Shown one piece after another: positions 40,166 to 49,953 of a stretch of DNA of 64,000 nucleotides. The first letter of the stretch is position 1, and each line of letters starts with the position of its first letter. The stretch lies in NCBI GenBank assembly GCA_947501615.1, contig CANMWK010000001.1:248001-312000 (forward strand), in the 5' to 3' direction. Under the pieces are notes generated by a model. That model was not told the DNA's origin, made no database searches, and was given only the letters and a program-made list of their open reading frames with translations. The translations under genes and the position numbers were made by a program. Origin of the DNA: an uncultured Tenacibaculum sp. GTDB taxonomy: Bacteria > Bacteroidota > Bacteroidia > Flavobacteriales > Flavobacteriaceae.

Positions 40166-40313
40166 TTTGTTTTTTTGTTAATTGTTTTATCAAACCTACA
40201 TATTTTTTCAATTCACAACAAACTTTAAAAGCTAAAAAAAGAAGATTTTTTTATTAAAAAAAAGTTGAAAATAAATATGTTCTTCATTATTAGCGCAATT
40301 CAATGTGAAATAC

Positions 40314-40321
40314 TACTTTTG
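40314..40321 (+). promoter_or_regulatory. Probable typA -7 promoter element
   Basis: TACTTTTG fits TAnnTTTG and lies 20 bases before the typA start, giving a leader of about 14 bases. A -33 TTG at normal spacing is not evident. Confidence 0.5.
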
Positions 40322-40341
40322 CGGCAAATTAATGTAGTATT

Positions 40342-42111
40342 ATGCAATCCATAAGAAATATAGCAATCATAGCACACGTAGATCATGGTAAAACTACGCT
40401 AGTAGATAAAATCATAGATCAAGCTAAAATATTAGATGAACGTAAAGAGCGTACAGACTTATTATTAGATAATAATGATTTAGAAAGAGAACGCGGAATT
40501 ACAATTTTATCTAAAAATGTTTCTGTAAACTATAAAGGAGTTAAAATTAATGTTATTGATACTCCTGGTCACGCCGATTTCGGTGGAGAAGTAGAACGTG
40601 TATTAAAAATGGCAGATGGTGTGCTACTATTAGTAGATGCTTTTGAAGGACCAATGCCTCAAACTCGTTTCGTATTAGGAAAAGCATTAGAACTAGGGTT
40701 AACACCTATAGTAGTTGTAAACAAGGTTGATAAAGAAAACTGTACACCAGATTTAGTACATGAAAAAGTTTTTGACTTAATGTTTGCGCTTGAAGCTACT
40801 GAAGAACAGTTAGATTTTACTACAATTTATGGTTCTGCTAAAAATGGATGGATGAGTACTGATTGGCAGCAGGAAACCGATAATATTATTCCTTTATTAG
40901 ATGCTGTTTTAGAAACGATACCTGAAGCACCTTATAGAGAAGGAACACCTCAAATGCAAATTACTTCGCTAGATTATTCTTCATTTAAAGGAAGAATCGC
41001 TATCGGTAGAGTATATAGAGGAGATTTAGAAAAGAACAAAGACTACATGTTATGTAAAGCTGATGGAACTACGAAAAAAGTTCGTATCAAGGAATTACAT
41101 GTTTTCGAAGGAATGGGTAAAGCTGAGACAGATAAAGTTCGTAGTGGAGATATTTGTGCTGTAACTGGAATTGATGATTTTGAAATTGGAGATACTATTG
41201 CAGATTTAGAAAATCCAGAAGCTTTAGAACGTATTGAAGTAGATAAGCCTACCATGAGTATGTTATTTACCATTAATAACTCTCCTTTCTACGGAAAAGA
41301 AGGTAAATATGTTACATCGCGTCACTTACGTGATCGTTTATATAAAGAAACTGAGAAAAACCTAGCATTACGTATAGAAGATACAGATACAGAAGATAAG
41401 TTTAATGTATTTGGTCGTGGTATTCTTCACTTATCAGTTTTAATTGAAACAATGCGTAGAGAAGGATATGAATTACAAGTTGGTCGTCCACAAGTAATTT
41501 TAAAAGAGGTTGATGGTGTTAAATGTGAACCTTATGAAACATTAGTAATTGATGTGCCAGAAGAGTTAGCGAGTAAAGCTATTAATTTAGTAACTATGCG
41601 TAAAGGTGATTTATTAGTAATGGAGCCTAAAGGAGATTTACAGCACTTAGAGTTTGATATTCCTTCTAGAGGGTTAATAGGTTTACGTAATAAATTATTG
41701 ACAGCAACTCAAGGTGAAGCAATTATTAACCACCGTTTAAGAGGTTATGATGCTTACAAAGGAGTATTCTCTGATTTAGTTAATGGAGCTATTGTTTCTT
41801 CTGAAAGTGGAAAAGCTACTGCTTATGCGATAGATAGATTACAAGATAGAGGAAAGTTCTTCATAGATCCTAACCAAGAAATATATAAAGGACAAGTTGT
41901 AGGAGAAAATGCAAAGCAAGACGATTTAGCTGTAAACCTAATTAAAGGAAAGAAGTTAACCAATGTAAGAGCTTCTGGATCTGATGATGGTGTTAAAATT
42001 GTTCCAAAAATAGATATGTCTTTAGAAGAGTGCATGGAATACATTAAAGATGATGAGTATTTAGAGGTTACTCCTGAAAGTTTAAGAATTAGAAAGATAA
42101 ATTTCAGATAA
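40342..42111 (+). CDS. typA: Ribosome-associated GTPase TypA/BipA
   Basis: A translational GTPase of the EF-G family that binds 70S ribosomes and helps 50S assembly and stress adaptation. 589 residues. The G domain has AHVDHGKTTL (P-loop), RERGITI (switch I), DTPGHADF and NKVD. Domains II, III and V and the TypA-specific C-terminal domain follow (SRGLIGLRNKLLTATQGEAIINHR). Starts at the first ATG; ends at a terminator. Confidence 0.97.
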   Translation: MQSIRNIAIIAHVDHGKTTLVDKIIDQAKILDERKERTDLLLDNNDLERERGITILSKNVSVNYKGVKINVIDTPGHADFGGEVERVLKMADGVLLLVDAFEGPMPQTRFVLGKALELGLTPIVVVNKVDKENCTPDLVHEKVFDLMFALEATEEQLDFTTIYGSAKNGWMSTDWQQETDNIIPLLDAVLETIPEAPYREGTPQMQITSLDYSSFKGRIAIGRVYRGDLEKNKDYMLCKADGTTKKVRIKELHVFEGMGKAETDKVRSGDICAVTGIDDFEIGDTIADLENPEALERIEVDKPTMSMLFTINNSPFYGKEGKYVTSRHLRDRLYKETEKNLALRIEDTDTEDKFNVFGRGILHLSVLIETMRREGYELQVGRPQVILKEVDGVKCEPYETLVIDVPEELASKAINLVTMRKGDLLVMEPKGDLQHLEFDIPSRGLIGLRNKLLTATQGEAIINHRLRGYDAYKGVFSDLVNGAIVSSESGKATAYAIDRLQDRGKFFIDPNQEIYKGQVVGENAKQDDLAVNLIKGKKLTNVRASGSDDGVKIVPKIDMSLEECMEYIKDDEYLEVTPESLRIRKINFR

Positions 42112-42133
42112 TTCATACTATTAATATTTTGTT

Positions 42134-42161
42134 AAAAACACCTTTTTAAAGGTGTTTTTTT
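42134..42161 (+). terminator. Terminator of typA
   Basis: Stem AAAAACACCTT (42134-42144) with 42149-42159, a 4-base loop and a T run, 23 bases past the typA stop. Confidence 0.9.
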
Positions 42162-42214
42162 ATGTTTTTATATTTTTTGTTAATCATAATACAATAAAAG
42201 TTAAACAAAATAGT

Positions 42215-42222
42215 TATATTTG
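42215..42222 (+). promoter_or_regulatory. Probable -7 element of the FAS1 lipoprotein gene
   Basis: TATATTTG fits TAnnTTTG and lies 107 bases before the start codon, implying an untranslated leader of about 100 bases. No clear -33 TTG was found at standard spacing. Confidence 0.5.
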
Positions 42223-42328
42223 GGTATCGCTTAATTTACATCAGTGATTTTTTTTGGCCAAAAAATTTTTTGTTTATGTAAATTTAATAATACTTAAACA
42301 ATTTAATTAACTCTAAAAACAAACTAAA

Positions 42329-43726
42329 ATGTTATCAATAATTAAAAAGACAACAGTGTTTTTACTGTTCGTAAGCTTTGGTTTATTTATCTCTTGTGAT
42401 GATGATGACGACACGCCAGTAACAACTCCTCAGAATAGTATTGTAGAATTAGCTACAGCTAATAGTAACTTGTCAATCTTAGTACAAGCACTTCAAAAAG
42501 CAAATTTAGTTTCTGCATTGCAAGCTGATGGGCCTTTTACAGTTTTTGCACCTACAAATGATGCTTTTCAAGCGTTATTAGATTCTAAAGCTGAATGGAG
42601 TTCATTAGATGATATTCCAGTAGATGTGTTAACAGGTGTGTTACAATACCATGTTGTTCAAGGTAAGGCATTAGCAGAAAGCTTATCTGATGGACAAAAT
42701 TTATCGACTTTGAGTGGAGGAACAGTAAGTGTAGATTTATCTTCAGGAATAAAATTTTCAACAGGTGCTGGGCAATCAGTATCAGCAGATGTAGTTAACA
42801 TTCAAGCTACAAATGGTGTAATTCACACAGTAAAAGAGGTGTTTTTACCAGGTAAAATACAAGATATAGTAGATTTAGGAGTTTCTACTCCAGATTTAAG
42901 CACACTAGTTGCTGCATTACAAAAAACAAATTTAGTTGCTGCATTACAAGCAGATGGACCTTTTACGGTTTTTGCTCCTACAAATGCTGCTTTTCAAACA
43001 TTATTAGATTCTAATATGAGTTGGAATTCATTAGATGATATTCCAGTAGATGTGTTAACTAATGTATTATTGTTTCATGTGATTAGTGGTAAAGTTGAAT
43101 CAGGTGATTTATCTGATACTTATGTAAATACTTTAGCTAAAGGACCAAATGACGAACCACTTTCTTTACAAGTAGAGGTTACAGGAGAAATCGAATTTAA
43201 CGGAGATGCTAAACCAGTAGAAGGGTTAATCGATATTTCAGCTACTAATGGTGTTGTACATGTAATCGATAAAGTAATGTTACCACCAAACGTTGTAACA
43301 TTAGCACTAAATAACGCCGGATTTACATCGTTAGTTGCTGCATTAACAGATATGAGACATACAACAAACTTTGTTGATGTATTGTCTGCAGATGGACCAT
43401 TTACCATTTTTGCACCTACTAATGATGCTTTTCAAGCTTTATTAGATTCAAATATGAGTTGGAATAGTTTAGCAGATATTCCTATCGCTACTTTAGATGC
43501 TGTACTTAAATACCATGTTGTGAATGGTGCTAATGTTCAGGCAGATCAATTAACTAATGGAGATGTAACAACGCTTGGAGGTACAATCACTATCGATTTA
43601 ACTTCTGGAGCACAAATTAAAACATCTAGTATGCAAACCGTTGATATCCTTGTTGGAGCAGCAACCAATGATGTACAAGGTACTAACGGAGTTATTCATG
43701 GGGTTAATAAGGTATTACTACCTTAA
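42329..43726 (+). CDS. Triple fasciclin (FAS1) domain lipoprotein
   Basis: A 465-residue lipoprotein. The signal ends in LFISCDDDDD, where Cys begins an acidic stretch typical of surface-exposed Bacteroidota lipoproteins. Three tandem FAS1 domains follow (about residues 38-175, 180-330 and 333-465). Each has the DGPFTVFAPTNDAFQALLD signature and a closing NGVIHxVxKVxLP. FAS1 domains mediate adhesion. Domains 1 and 2 share a 33-base identical DNA segment (42601-42633 and 43027-43059), showing recent duplication or conversion. Monocistronic with its own terminator. Confidence 0.94.
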   Translation: MLSIIKKTTVFLLFVSFGLFISCDDDDDTPVTTPQNSIVELATANSNLSILVQALQKANLVSALQADGPFTVFAPTNDAFQALLDSKAEWSSLDDIPVDVLTGVLQYHVVQGKALAESLSDGQNLSTLSGGTVSVDLSSGIKFSTGAGQSVSADVVNIQATNGVIHTVKEVFLPGKIQDIVDLGVSTPDLSTLVAALQKTNLVAALQADGPFTVFAPTNAAFQTLLDSNMSWNSLDDIPVDVLTNVLLFHVISGKVESGDLSDTYVNTLAKGPNDEPLSLQVEVTGEIEFNGDAKPVEGLIDISATNGVVHVIDKVMLPPNVVTLALNNAGFTSLVAALTDMRHTTNFVDVLSADGPFTIFAPTNDAFQALLDSNMSWNSLADIPIATLDAVLKYHVVNGANVQADQLTNGDVTTLGGTITIDLTSGAQIKTSSMQTVDILVGAATNDVQGTNGVIHGVNKVLLP

Positions 43727-43755
43727 CCTGATATATATTTACACTTGTTAATAGT

Positions 43756-43786
43756 AAGGCTGCTCTTTTGAGCAGCCTTCATTTTT
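43756..43786 (+). terminator. Terminator of the FAS1 gene
   Basis: A 10-bp GC-rich stem (AAGGCTGCTC at 43756-43765 with 43770-43779), a TTTT loop and a T-rich tail, 30 bases past the stop. Confidence 0.92.
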
Positions 43787-43954
43787 GGTCTAAAAACAGT
43801 TGAAAAGATAAACTTTACAGAATTAAAGACAAAAATGATAGTTAAAGATTACTTTTAGCCGTAATAAAAGCTAAACGTAAAAATTGATAGTAAGAAAATG
43901 ACGTTCAATAGTAACAAAAACTATGGTACTTTCAGTCTATAGTGGTTTATTTTA

Positions 43955-43962
43955 TACCTTTG
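43955..43962 (+). promoter_or_regulatory. -7 element almost touching the methyltransferase start codon
   Basis: TACCTTTG fits TAnnTTTG. Its last base is 5 bases before the ATG at 43967, so the transcript would begin at or next to the start codon and be leaderless. The -33 element is not obvious. Confidence 0.45.
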
Positions 43963-43966
43963 TTAG

Positions 43967-45121
43967 ATGAATGAATTCGGACAACTTTTTCAGGCTTTAA
44001 AAGAAGCAATTTCAAACGATAATTTTGTGAAGTTAACATTGAGCAAACCTATAAGTAAAAGCTTTAATTTGCCTAATGTTTATGTACGATTAGTAAATAT
44101 CAAAAATCAAAAACAATTACAGTTTACCTATCGATATAACACGAACGATCAAACAAAAAATTATAGTGTAGATGAAGCTTGCGAGGAGTTAGAAACATTG
44201 TTGTTAGAAAAATTTAGAGCGGCTACTTTATTTACTTTGGAATCGGACTTGTTAGTTATGATTTCTAAGAAGAAAAAGGTAAGTTACAGAACTACTGCAC
44301 CAAGTTTTAAAAATAAACTTCCAGAAATTCACGATAAACCAAAAGAAAAAAGAATAAATCTTTCGAGTAGTTATTTACAATTTTTAGGTATCACAGATAA
44401 AAGTCATAAAGTGATTCCTAAAATGGCGGATAAATATCGCCAGATCAATAAATATCTGGAGATTATCGAAAGTTTACTAACTTCTTTAGATATGAATACG
44501 CAATTACAGATTGTAGATATGGGATCTGGTAAAGGCTATTTAACCTTTGCTTTATACGATTATTTAGTCAATCTAAAAGGTTATAATGTATCGATTACAG
44601 GAATAGAGTTAAGAGAAAATCTGGTAGAGTATTGCAACGATATTGCTGAAAAAAGTGGTTTTACGCAATTAAATTTTATTGCACAGCGTATACAAGAATA
44701 CGACAACGATAAAATTGATATTTTAATTGCCTTACATGCTTGTGATACTGCTACTGACGATGCTATTTATAAAGGTTTACTAGCAAAATCCGAATTAATT
44801 ATTTGTGCACCATGTTGCCATAAACAAGTGAGACAACAAGTAAAAGGCAAGGAGCAAGAGAGTCCGTTATTAAAATACGGAATCTTTAAAGAGCGTCAAT
44901 TCGAAATGATTACCGATACCATTCGAGCGTTAATTCTAGAAAAGTTCAACTATAATACTAAAGTTTTTGAATTTATTAGCAGTGAACATACGCACAAAAA
45001 TGTAATGTTGATCGGTAGTAAGTCTAGTAAAAAGAAAGACATAGAAAGTATTGATAAAAAGATAGAAAGTTTAAAAGAGCTGTATCATATCGATCATCAT
45101 TATTTAGAAACGTTGTTGTAG
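43967..45121 (+). CDS. Class I SAM-dependent methyltransferase
   Basis: A 384-residue protein. The N-terminal 140 residues are an unassigned alpha/beta domain. The methyltransferase fold then shows motif I (IVDMGSGKGYLTFAL), an acidic residue in GIELRENLVEYC, and IDILIALHACDTATDDAI. It then has the Cys-rich ICAPCCHKQVRQQ, as in the METTL25/RRNAD1-like methyltransferase_13679 group. It may modify RNA, but the substrate is inference. The start at 43967 is supported by the protein pattern, despite the promoter box being only 5 bases away. Confidence 0.86.
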   Translation: MNEFGQLFQALKEAISNDNFVKLTLSKPISKSFNLPNVYVRLVNIKNQKQLQFTYRYNTNDQTKNYSVDEACEELETLLLEKFRAATLFTLESDLLVMISKKKKVSYRTTAPSFKNKLPEIHDKPKEKRINLSSSYLQFLGITDKSHKVIPKMADKYRQINKYLEIIESLLTSLDMNTQLQIVDMGSGKGYLTFALYDYLVNLKGYNVSITGIELRENLVEYCNDIAEKSGFTQLNFIAQRIQEYDNDKIDILIALHACDTATDDAIYKGLLAKSELIICAPCCHKQVRQQVKGKEQESPLLKYGIFKERQFEMITDTIRALILEKFNYNTKVFEFISSEHTHKNVMLIGSKSSKKKDIESIDKKIESLKELYHIDHHYLETLL

Positions 45122-45202
45122 TAGGTTATTTATAGTCTATTGTCAAATCGAGTCCTGGGAAAAGGAATTTCAAGCAGATATGATGACATTATTTTTAAAA
45201 AA

Positions 45203-45291
45203 CGTCATCATGAATGTAGTGCAACGGAATGAAGTGATCTGATATTCGATAAATAGATTACTTCTTTCGCTATCGCTTCATCGTAATGACG
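45203..45291. repeat. Imperfect palindromic intergenic repeat
   Basis: About 90 bases with ends CGTCATCATGAA and TTCATCGTAATGACG forming an imperfect inverted repeat. An inner inverted pair lies inside (GAAGTGATCT with AGATTACTTC). This is the GTCAT...ATGAC palindromic-unit type common in flavobacterial genomes. No coding potential. The rest of the 373-base gap 45122-45494 holds only a promoter (45401-45430). Confidence 0.65.
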
Positions 45292-45400
45292 AAATAATAA
45301 ACATGTCAATGGTGATGAAATTATTAATAGTATAATAAAGAATAATTTTGTGACATGACTATTGATCTGCAGAACTATTGATGAGTTTTAGTTACACAAA

Positions 45401-45430
45401 TTGTTCTCGATATATTTTTTACTACGTTTG
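45401..45430 (+). promoter_or_regulatory. Promoter: TTG-N19-TACGTTTG
   Basis: The -33 TTG at 45401-45403 and -7 TACGTTTG at 45423-45430 are separated by 19 bases, an excellent match to the Bacteroidota consensus. Transcription would begin near 45437, ahead of the gene at 45495. Confidence 0.75.
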
Positions 45431-45494
45431 TACTCCATAAAAAACACTCGAACTGACATATGTGTACATCGATATCGTATTATTTTACAGATTT

Positions 45495-45968
45495 ATGAAA
45501 AAGAAAACTTTAACAAAAGAGCAGTTATCCAAACGTTTTTTCAGAAGATTAAAAGACTATAGAAATAGTCGTAAGTTGATCTTTTTTAATGAAGTTGATT
45601 TTAAACGGACAAATCTTCAGATTCAAATTAATGAAGATGACGTACCTATTGCATTACTAAAACTTAAGAATTCTGAACAAATTCTAATCACTATCCGAGC
45701 TTTATATCACATTAAAAAATCTGTAGTAACAAAAATAGAAGCTAAAGATCTAGAAGAATGTAAATATCTACCTCATGAAAATGCTCTAGAACTTAGACAA
45801 AAATCTTTATTTCATAAATTAAAAAATAAGTTTGAACTTACTTTTTTAATAGGAACAGTTCGAATACAAACTAAAAACAATTCATTTATTGACGTGTATA
45901 TGTCTAGGGCTAAATATTTATTTGTTTTAGAAGATATGATTAGGACGCTTAGGGCATACAGTGGCTAA
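45495..45968 (+). CDS. Hypothetical basic protein
   Basis: A 157-residue, Lys/Arg-rich protein I do not recognise. It has no signal peptide or membrane helix. Predicted alternation of beta strands and a C-terminal helix (FIDVYMSRAKYLFVLEDMIRTLRAY) vaguely recalls LytTR-type DNA-binding domains without their signature. The ATG at 45495 is preferred; a GTG at 45462 is also in frame. It has a strong promoter of its own and stands alone beside a large defence-like gene on the opposite strand. Confidence 0.7.
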   Translation: MKKKTLTKEQLSKRFFRRLKDYRNSRKLIFFNEVDFKRTNLQIQINEDDVPIALLKLKNSEQILITIRALYHIKKSVVTKIEAKDLEECKYLPHENALELRQKSLFHKLKNKFELTFLIGTVRIQTKNNSFIDVYMSRAKYLFVLEDMIRTLRAYSG

Positions 45969-46212
45969 AATATGATCTGAAACTTCAGATTTAATAGAAG
46001 TTTTGTTCATACAATTATTATTTTAAAATAGGATTGTTCATTACTGGTTTTTCCATAGCTTTCTTTTCCTGTTAAAAAAATACTCATTTATTTATCTATT
46101 TTTAATAGTGAATTCATAAAAATAAATTAAACTGAAAATCCGTAAGAATTTCCAGAAGTAGGCGATAACAAGCAGTTATTTATAGTTATTGTTAGGTTTA
46201 GTTTTTAAACGA

Positions 46213-49200
46213 TTATTTTTTATCTTCTTTTCCTGAAATTATTCCCTCATATATTTTCAAAACATCTTGAGGTAATCGTTTGTGTTCATAAAGCTCTTCT
46301 CCATTGACATTAACATTTTCACTGATTATAAGTCTCAAGCATTCTTCTACTATATACCACGCTTTATTTTGGTTATCAAAGTCTACAATTGGTTTTGTTG
46401 TGTATGGTAAAGCAGTATATTTACTTAAATTATTTTTTTCTGTAGACCATCTGCAAAAGTCCAAGATTATTGGTACGATAATAAATTTAGGATCTTTAGC
46501 TTTTCGTTCGAATGCTTTGGCTATTTCATATTCATGTATATATTGAGTTCTCATAAAATTGGGACTAACCATAAAGCATATTATATCTGAATTTTCAAAA
46601 TGTCTACTAATTTCGGAATCCCAGTCAGTTCCTGCGATTAGCTCACTACAATACCAACTAGCAACTTTTCCATCTTGCTTTAATGCAGATAAGTGATCTA
46701 TAAATTTATTAACTAATTTTAGGTCTTGTTTTGAGTAGGATATGAAAATTTTCTTCATTGTATTAGTGTTTTTTAAATGCTTTTTGAAATCCTTAAGTTT
46801 AAAATAATTACTATTGTATTTAAATGTCCAATTTTGATTTTGTTCATTCTCATGAATTACAGATATAGGGATAAATTCTGTTCCATCATTGGATATCATT
46901 TCTTCTGTATTATACCCTTTGTTAATCTCATGAATATATTCTATTATTTTATCAACAAATACTGTTTGAGATTCGATATTTAATTTAATGATATCTATTG
47001 ATGCATTACCATCATTATCACCTAAGTTAAACTGAATCATTACAATTTCTATTGAGTTTGAGTCTTTTATTATTAATCCATTTTTCCAATAATAAAATCT
47101 TTCATTATTTACATTAGAATTTTCTTTTATTGCTAGTTTCCCATATTCCTGAAAGAAATTAAGAATTACATTTTTATGAATAAAACCTGTATATCTAATT
47201 TTTCTATATGGAATTTTAGTAGAGTCTATAAAAAGATTTACTGATTCTATTGGTTTAGAAGGAAGATATAAAGGGGCAATATATTTTTTTGAGTTTGGAT
47301 TTGTAAAGATTATTTTAAATTCTATCATTAAGTTAATAATAGCTGAACTTTCTCTTTTGTCAACTTTATTTTTCCAAATAGATTTAAGGTACTCCTCATC
47401 AAATTCCCCATTCAACTTATTTAAACCTTTAAGTATTGTATGTATTTTTTCTATAACCCACCTTTTGTTAATATAAACTTTAGATGTACTGTTTGAGTTA
47501 GGATTATATAATATTGTACCAATTTGATTAAGATAATTTGCGAGATAAGTCGCACGTTCTTTTGATATTGAATTCTTTGTAAGAGAAGAACAATAATTCA
47601 TAAATTCGGACATTGAAAGGATTGGATCACCTTTGTAGTTTGATATATTTTTTTTTATAATTCCATAATATTTGGCTAATTTGACTCCTAATATTTCAGT
47701 TTCATTTAAGGACTCGGTTATAACTGAATCTAAATGTTTTAAGTTGCGTTTTGGTAACAAAGAAATGTTTACAAATTCACTGATAAATGAGTATTTTGAA
47801 GATAAACCTTCGTTGTTTAAGTGAGTGGTTTTATTTAATTTATCTACTTTATTTTGAATTATTATTACTTGACTAGAGTATTCTGCATCGATATCAATTT
47901 CAAATTCGAAATTTTCTGTTTCTTTTTCTTTCGTATAGTATTCAATTGAATCCAACCAATATTTTAATGGGTAATCCTGTGTTAAAACTTTTTCACTATT
48001 ATCTTCTTTGATAGTTTGTTTAACACTTCTAGAATTTAACTTGTTTGTTTCAGTATCCCATATTAATAAATACATGGTATTGTAACCAAAGAATAGATGA
48101 TGAGTGTCGTGAAAATAATCATGTCCTCCAAAATCAAATAAATTTAGATTACATTTTTCTTTTATTTTTGGAATAATATGTTTGCTCTTTAAGCGTCTTT
48201 CTTGCATCCAGTGAGTTGGTGGATGTGGTTTGTCAAGATCTATCTCATTATTTAAATATTTTGCTAAGGTTGTTTTACCTACTTCACTATTACCTATAAG
48301 AATAAGTTTAATATCTTTATTTATATACCCCTGGCCTCCTGCAATATCATCGAAATAATTTATTACACCTCCTTTACCAATATTTATCATTTCCATAGGT
48401 GGTTGTTCTAATGGGTTTTTGGCGATATTGATAGTGTTTTGTTCCCATTTAGTGTTGGATATATTTAAAAGTTCTATTTTGTCTCTAATGGGTAATAAAC
48501 TTTTAATTTCATTTCCGTGTAAATCAATTGTTTTTAAAGAAGGAAAATTATTTAAAAATGAAGTTGTTTTTATATTATTATTACTTAAGTAAAGTTCCTT
48601 TAGTGAAACTAAATTTTTACGATTATTTATTTTAAATATATAATTGTTATTTAAATGTAGTGTTTTTAGTTTTTGTAGTCTACTAAGTGATGGAATTACT
48701 TCGATAGAATTATTACTTAAATTTAAGTATTCCAGTTGATTCAATCTTACTAAAGGTTTTAAACTATTAATATTCCATCGATTCCATCTTTGCTTTCTGT
48801 TATTCCAATCACCACCAGCATTAAGAATTTTCAGATTTTTGAGTTCATTGATTCCAGCAGGAAAGTTTCCTAAAGTATTTTTTCCTTTCTCATTTTCGCT
48901 TGTGATTTTGTGCCACTTCCCATCTCTATATTGAGCCCATTCATTACTTAAAATGAGTTCTTCAAGATGAGTATTATTAAAAATTTCCTTTACCTCAAGA
49001 AGGTTAGTTAAATAGCTATTACCTAAATCAAGTTTTATTTCCTTTGTTTCAAAGTTTTTTCTTATTTTTTGTTTTATATCATGAAGCCTATCCGTTGAAT
49101 AATTTATTATAATATCTTCTAGTAAATATTTGAATTCATAAATTTTCTCATTTTTAAAATTACACCAAATAACTTCTCTAACTTTATCTGAATAATCTCT

Positions 49201-49599
49201 TCTTATTGCTTCGTTTATTTCTGATGTATATTGAAATCTGTCATTATTAAAAAGCAAAATAATAATAGAATTTTTTGGGATATAATTAATATGATTTTCA
49301 ATTTGAGACTTTATGTTTTGTTTTTCATTTTTATAAATGGACTTTATTACAATTATATAGATAATATTTTCTTTAATCTTCGAAATTTCACTTTTAGATC
49401 TATTCTCATCGAAGATTACCCTTTCTTTTATTTCAACAAAAACTTTGTAATTTTCTTTTTTAATAATCCAATCAGTATGGACTTCATATTGGGTTTCAAA
49501 GTTTGGTAATTGATTACTTCCTCCAAGTATATATGCGAGGGTTGTTTTTCCAACTGAATTATTTCCTAAAATCAATATTTGACATTTGTTACTATTCAT
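46213..49599 (-). CDS. Giant GTPase-LRR-Roc-COR-TIR protein
   Basis: An 1128-residue multidomain protein with no signal peptide or membrane helix. (1) N-terminal P-loop domain with GNNSVGKT at residues 12-19, a weak NNDR in place of NKxD and no DxxG. (2) Leucine-rich repeats at about 190-400. (3) Roc GTPase from about 428, with GNSEVGKTT, DFGGHD and NKVD. (4) COR-like region to about 780 and an unassigned beta-rich segment. (5) C-terminal TIR domain from Met948 (KKIFISYSKQDL). Glu1025 in IHEYEIAKAF aligns with the catalytic Glu of NAD-cleaving TIRs such as SARM1. This suggests a sensor/switch with an NADase or signalling effector, plausibly anti-phage or cell-suicide, which is inference. Confidence 0.88.
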   Translation of the reverse strand: MNSNKCQILILGNNSVGKTTLAYILGGSNQLPNFETQYEVHTDWIIKKENYKVFVEIKERVIFDENRSKSEISKIKENIIYIIVIKSIYKNEKQNIKSQIENHINYIPKNSIIILLFNNDRFQYTSEINEAIRRDYSDKVREVIWCNFKNEKIYEFKYLLEDIIINYSTDRLHDIKQKIRKNFETKEIKLDLGNSYLTNLLEVKEIFNNTHLEELILSNEWAQYRDGKWHKITSENEKGKNTLGNFPAGINELKNLKILNAGGDWNNRKQRWNRWNINSLKPLVRLNQLEYLNLSNNSIEVIPSLSRLQKLKTLHLNNNYIFKINNRKNLVSLKELYLSNNNIKTTSFLNNFPSLKTIDLHGNEIKSLLPIRDKIELLNISNTKWEQNTINIAKNPLEQPPMEMINIGKGGVINYFDDIAGGQGYINKDIKLILIGNSEVGKTTLAKYLNNEIDLDKPHPPTHWMQERRLKSKHIIPKIKEKCNLNLFDFGGHDYFHDTHHLFFGYNTMYLLIWDTETNKLNSRSVKQTIKEDNSEKVLTQDYPLKYWLDSIEYYTKEKETENFEFEIDIDAEYSSQVIIIQNKVDKLNKTTHLNNEGLSSKYSFISEFVNISLLPKRNLKHLDSVITESLNETEILGVKLAKYYGIIKKNISNYKGDPILSMSEFMNYCSSLTKNSISKERATYLANYLNQIGTILYNPNSNSTSKVYINKRWVIEKIHTILKGLNKLNGEFDEEYLKSIWKNKVDKRESSAIINLMIEFKIIFTNPNSKKYIAPLYLPSKPIESVNLFIDSTKIPYRKIRYTGFIHKNVILNFFQEYGKLAIKENSNVNNERFYYWKNGLIIKDSNSIEIVMIQFNLGDNDGNASIDIIKLNIESQTVFVDKIIEYIHEINKGYNTEEMISNDGTEFIPISVIHENEQNQNWTFKYNSNYFKLKDFKKHLKNTNTMKKIFISYSKQDLKLVNKFIDHLSALKQDGKVASWYCSELIAGTDWDSEISRHFENSDIICFMVSPNFMRTQYIHEYEIAKAFERKAKDPKFIIVPIILDFCRWSTEKNNLSKYTALPYTTKPIVDFDNQNKAWYIVEECLRLIISENVNVNGEELYEHKRLPQDVLKIYEGIISGKEDKK

Positions 49600-49953
49600 T
49601 CAGTATTTTTTAGTAATTGGTTCTAATTTAAATTGATTTCAAGGTTTAACTCAAAATTAAACCTAACTGTTTCATATATTCACTTACATTCAGTATACAC
49701 AACCATTAAAGCCGTATATATTAACTTTTACTTAAAAATATTAATTCAGAAAAATAAAGGAATAGGAGGGTTTGTCTATTGCTTTTTCATTTTCTAGTTG
49801 CCAAATAAAAAGAAAGTCTAGAACAAAAACAAAAGGATATCCGTAAAGAAATGAGAAAGGGGAAAAACACCCTAAATTAATTTATAGCAAATCGTAGATA
49901 AGTTGTTTGTTTTAGAGTTTCGAAATTTAAAAAAATTGTTAGACAACAATTTT
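49600..49953. other. Intergenic region between the TIR and LRR genes
   Basis: No supported gene. A short plus-strand stretch near 49811-49880 reads as a charged, coding-like peptide ending in a stop and could be a relic of a lost gene. It has no start codon and is too short to call. A promoter for the TIR gene should lie on the minus strand here, but no TTG/TAnnTTTG pair was recognised. Confidence 0.4.

Noticed and set aside
49811..49880. Short charged plus-strand reading frame (KESLEQKQKDIRKEMRKG) that looks like the end of a gene
   Set aside because: No start codon, only about 23 codons, and no recognisable family. At most a relic.
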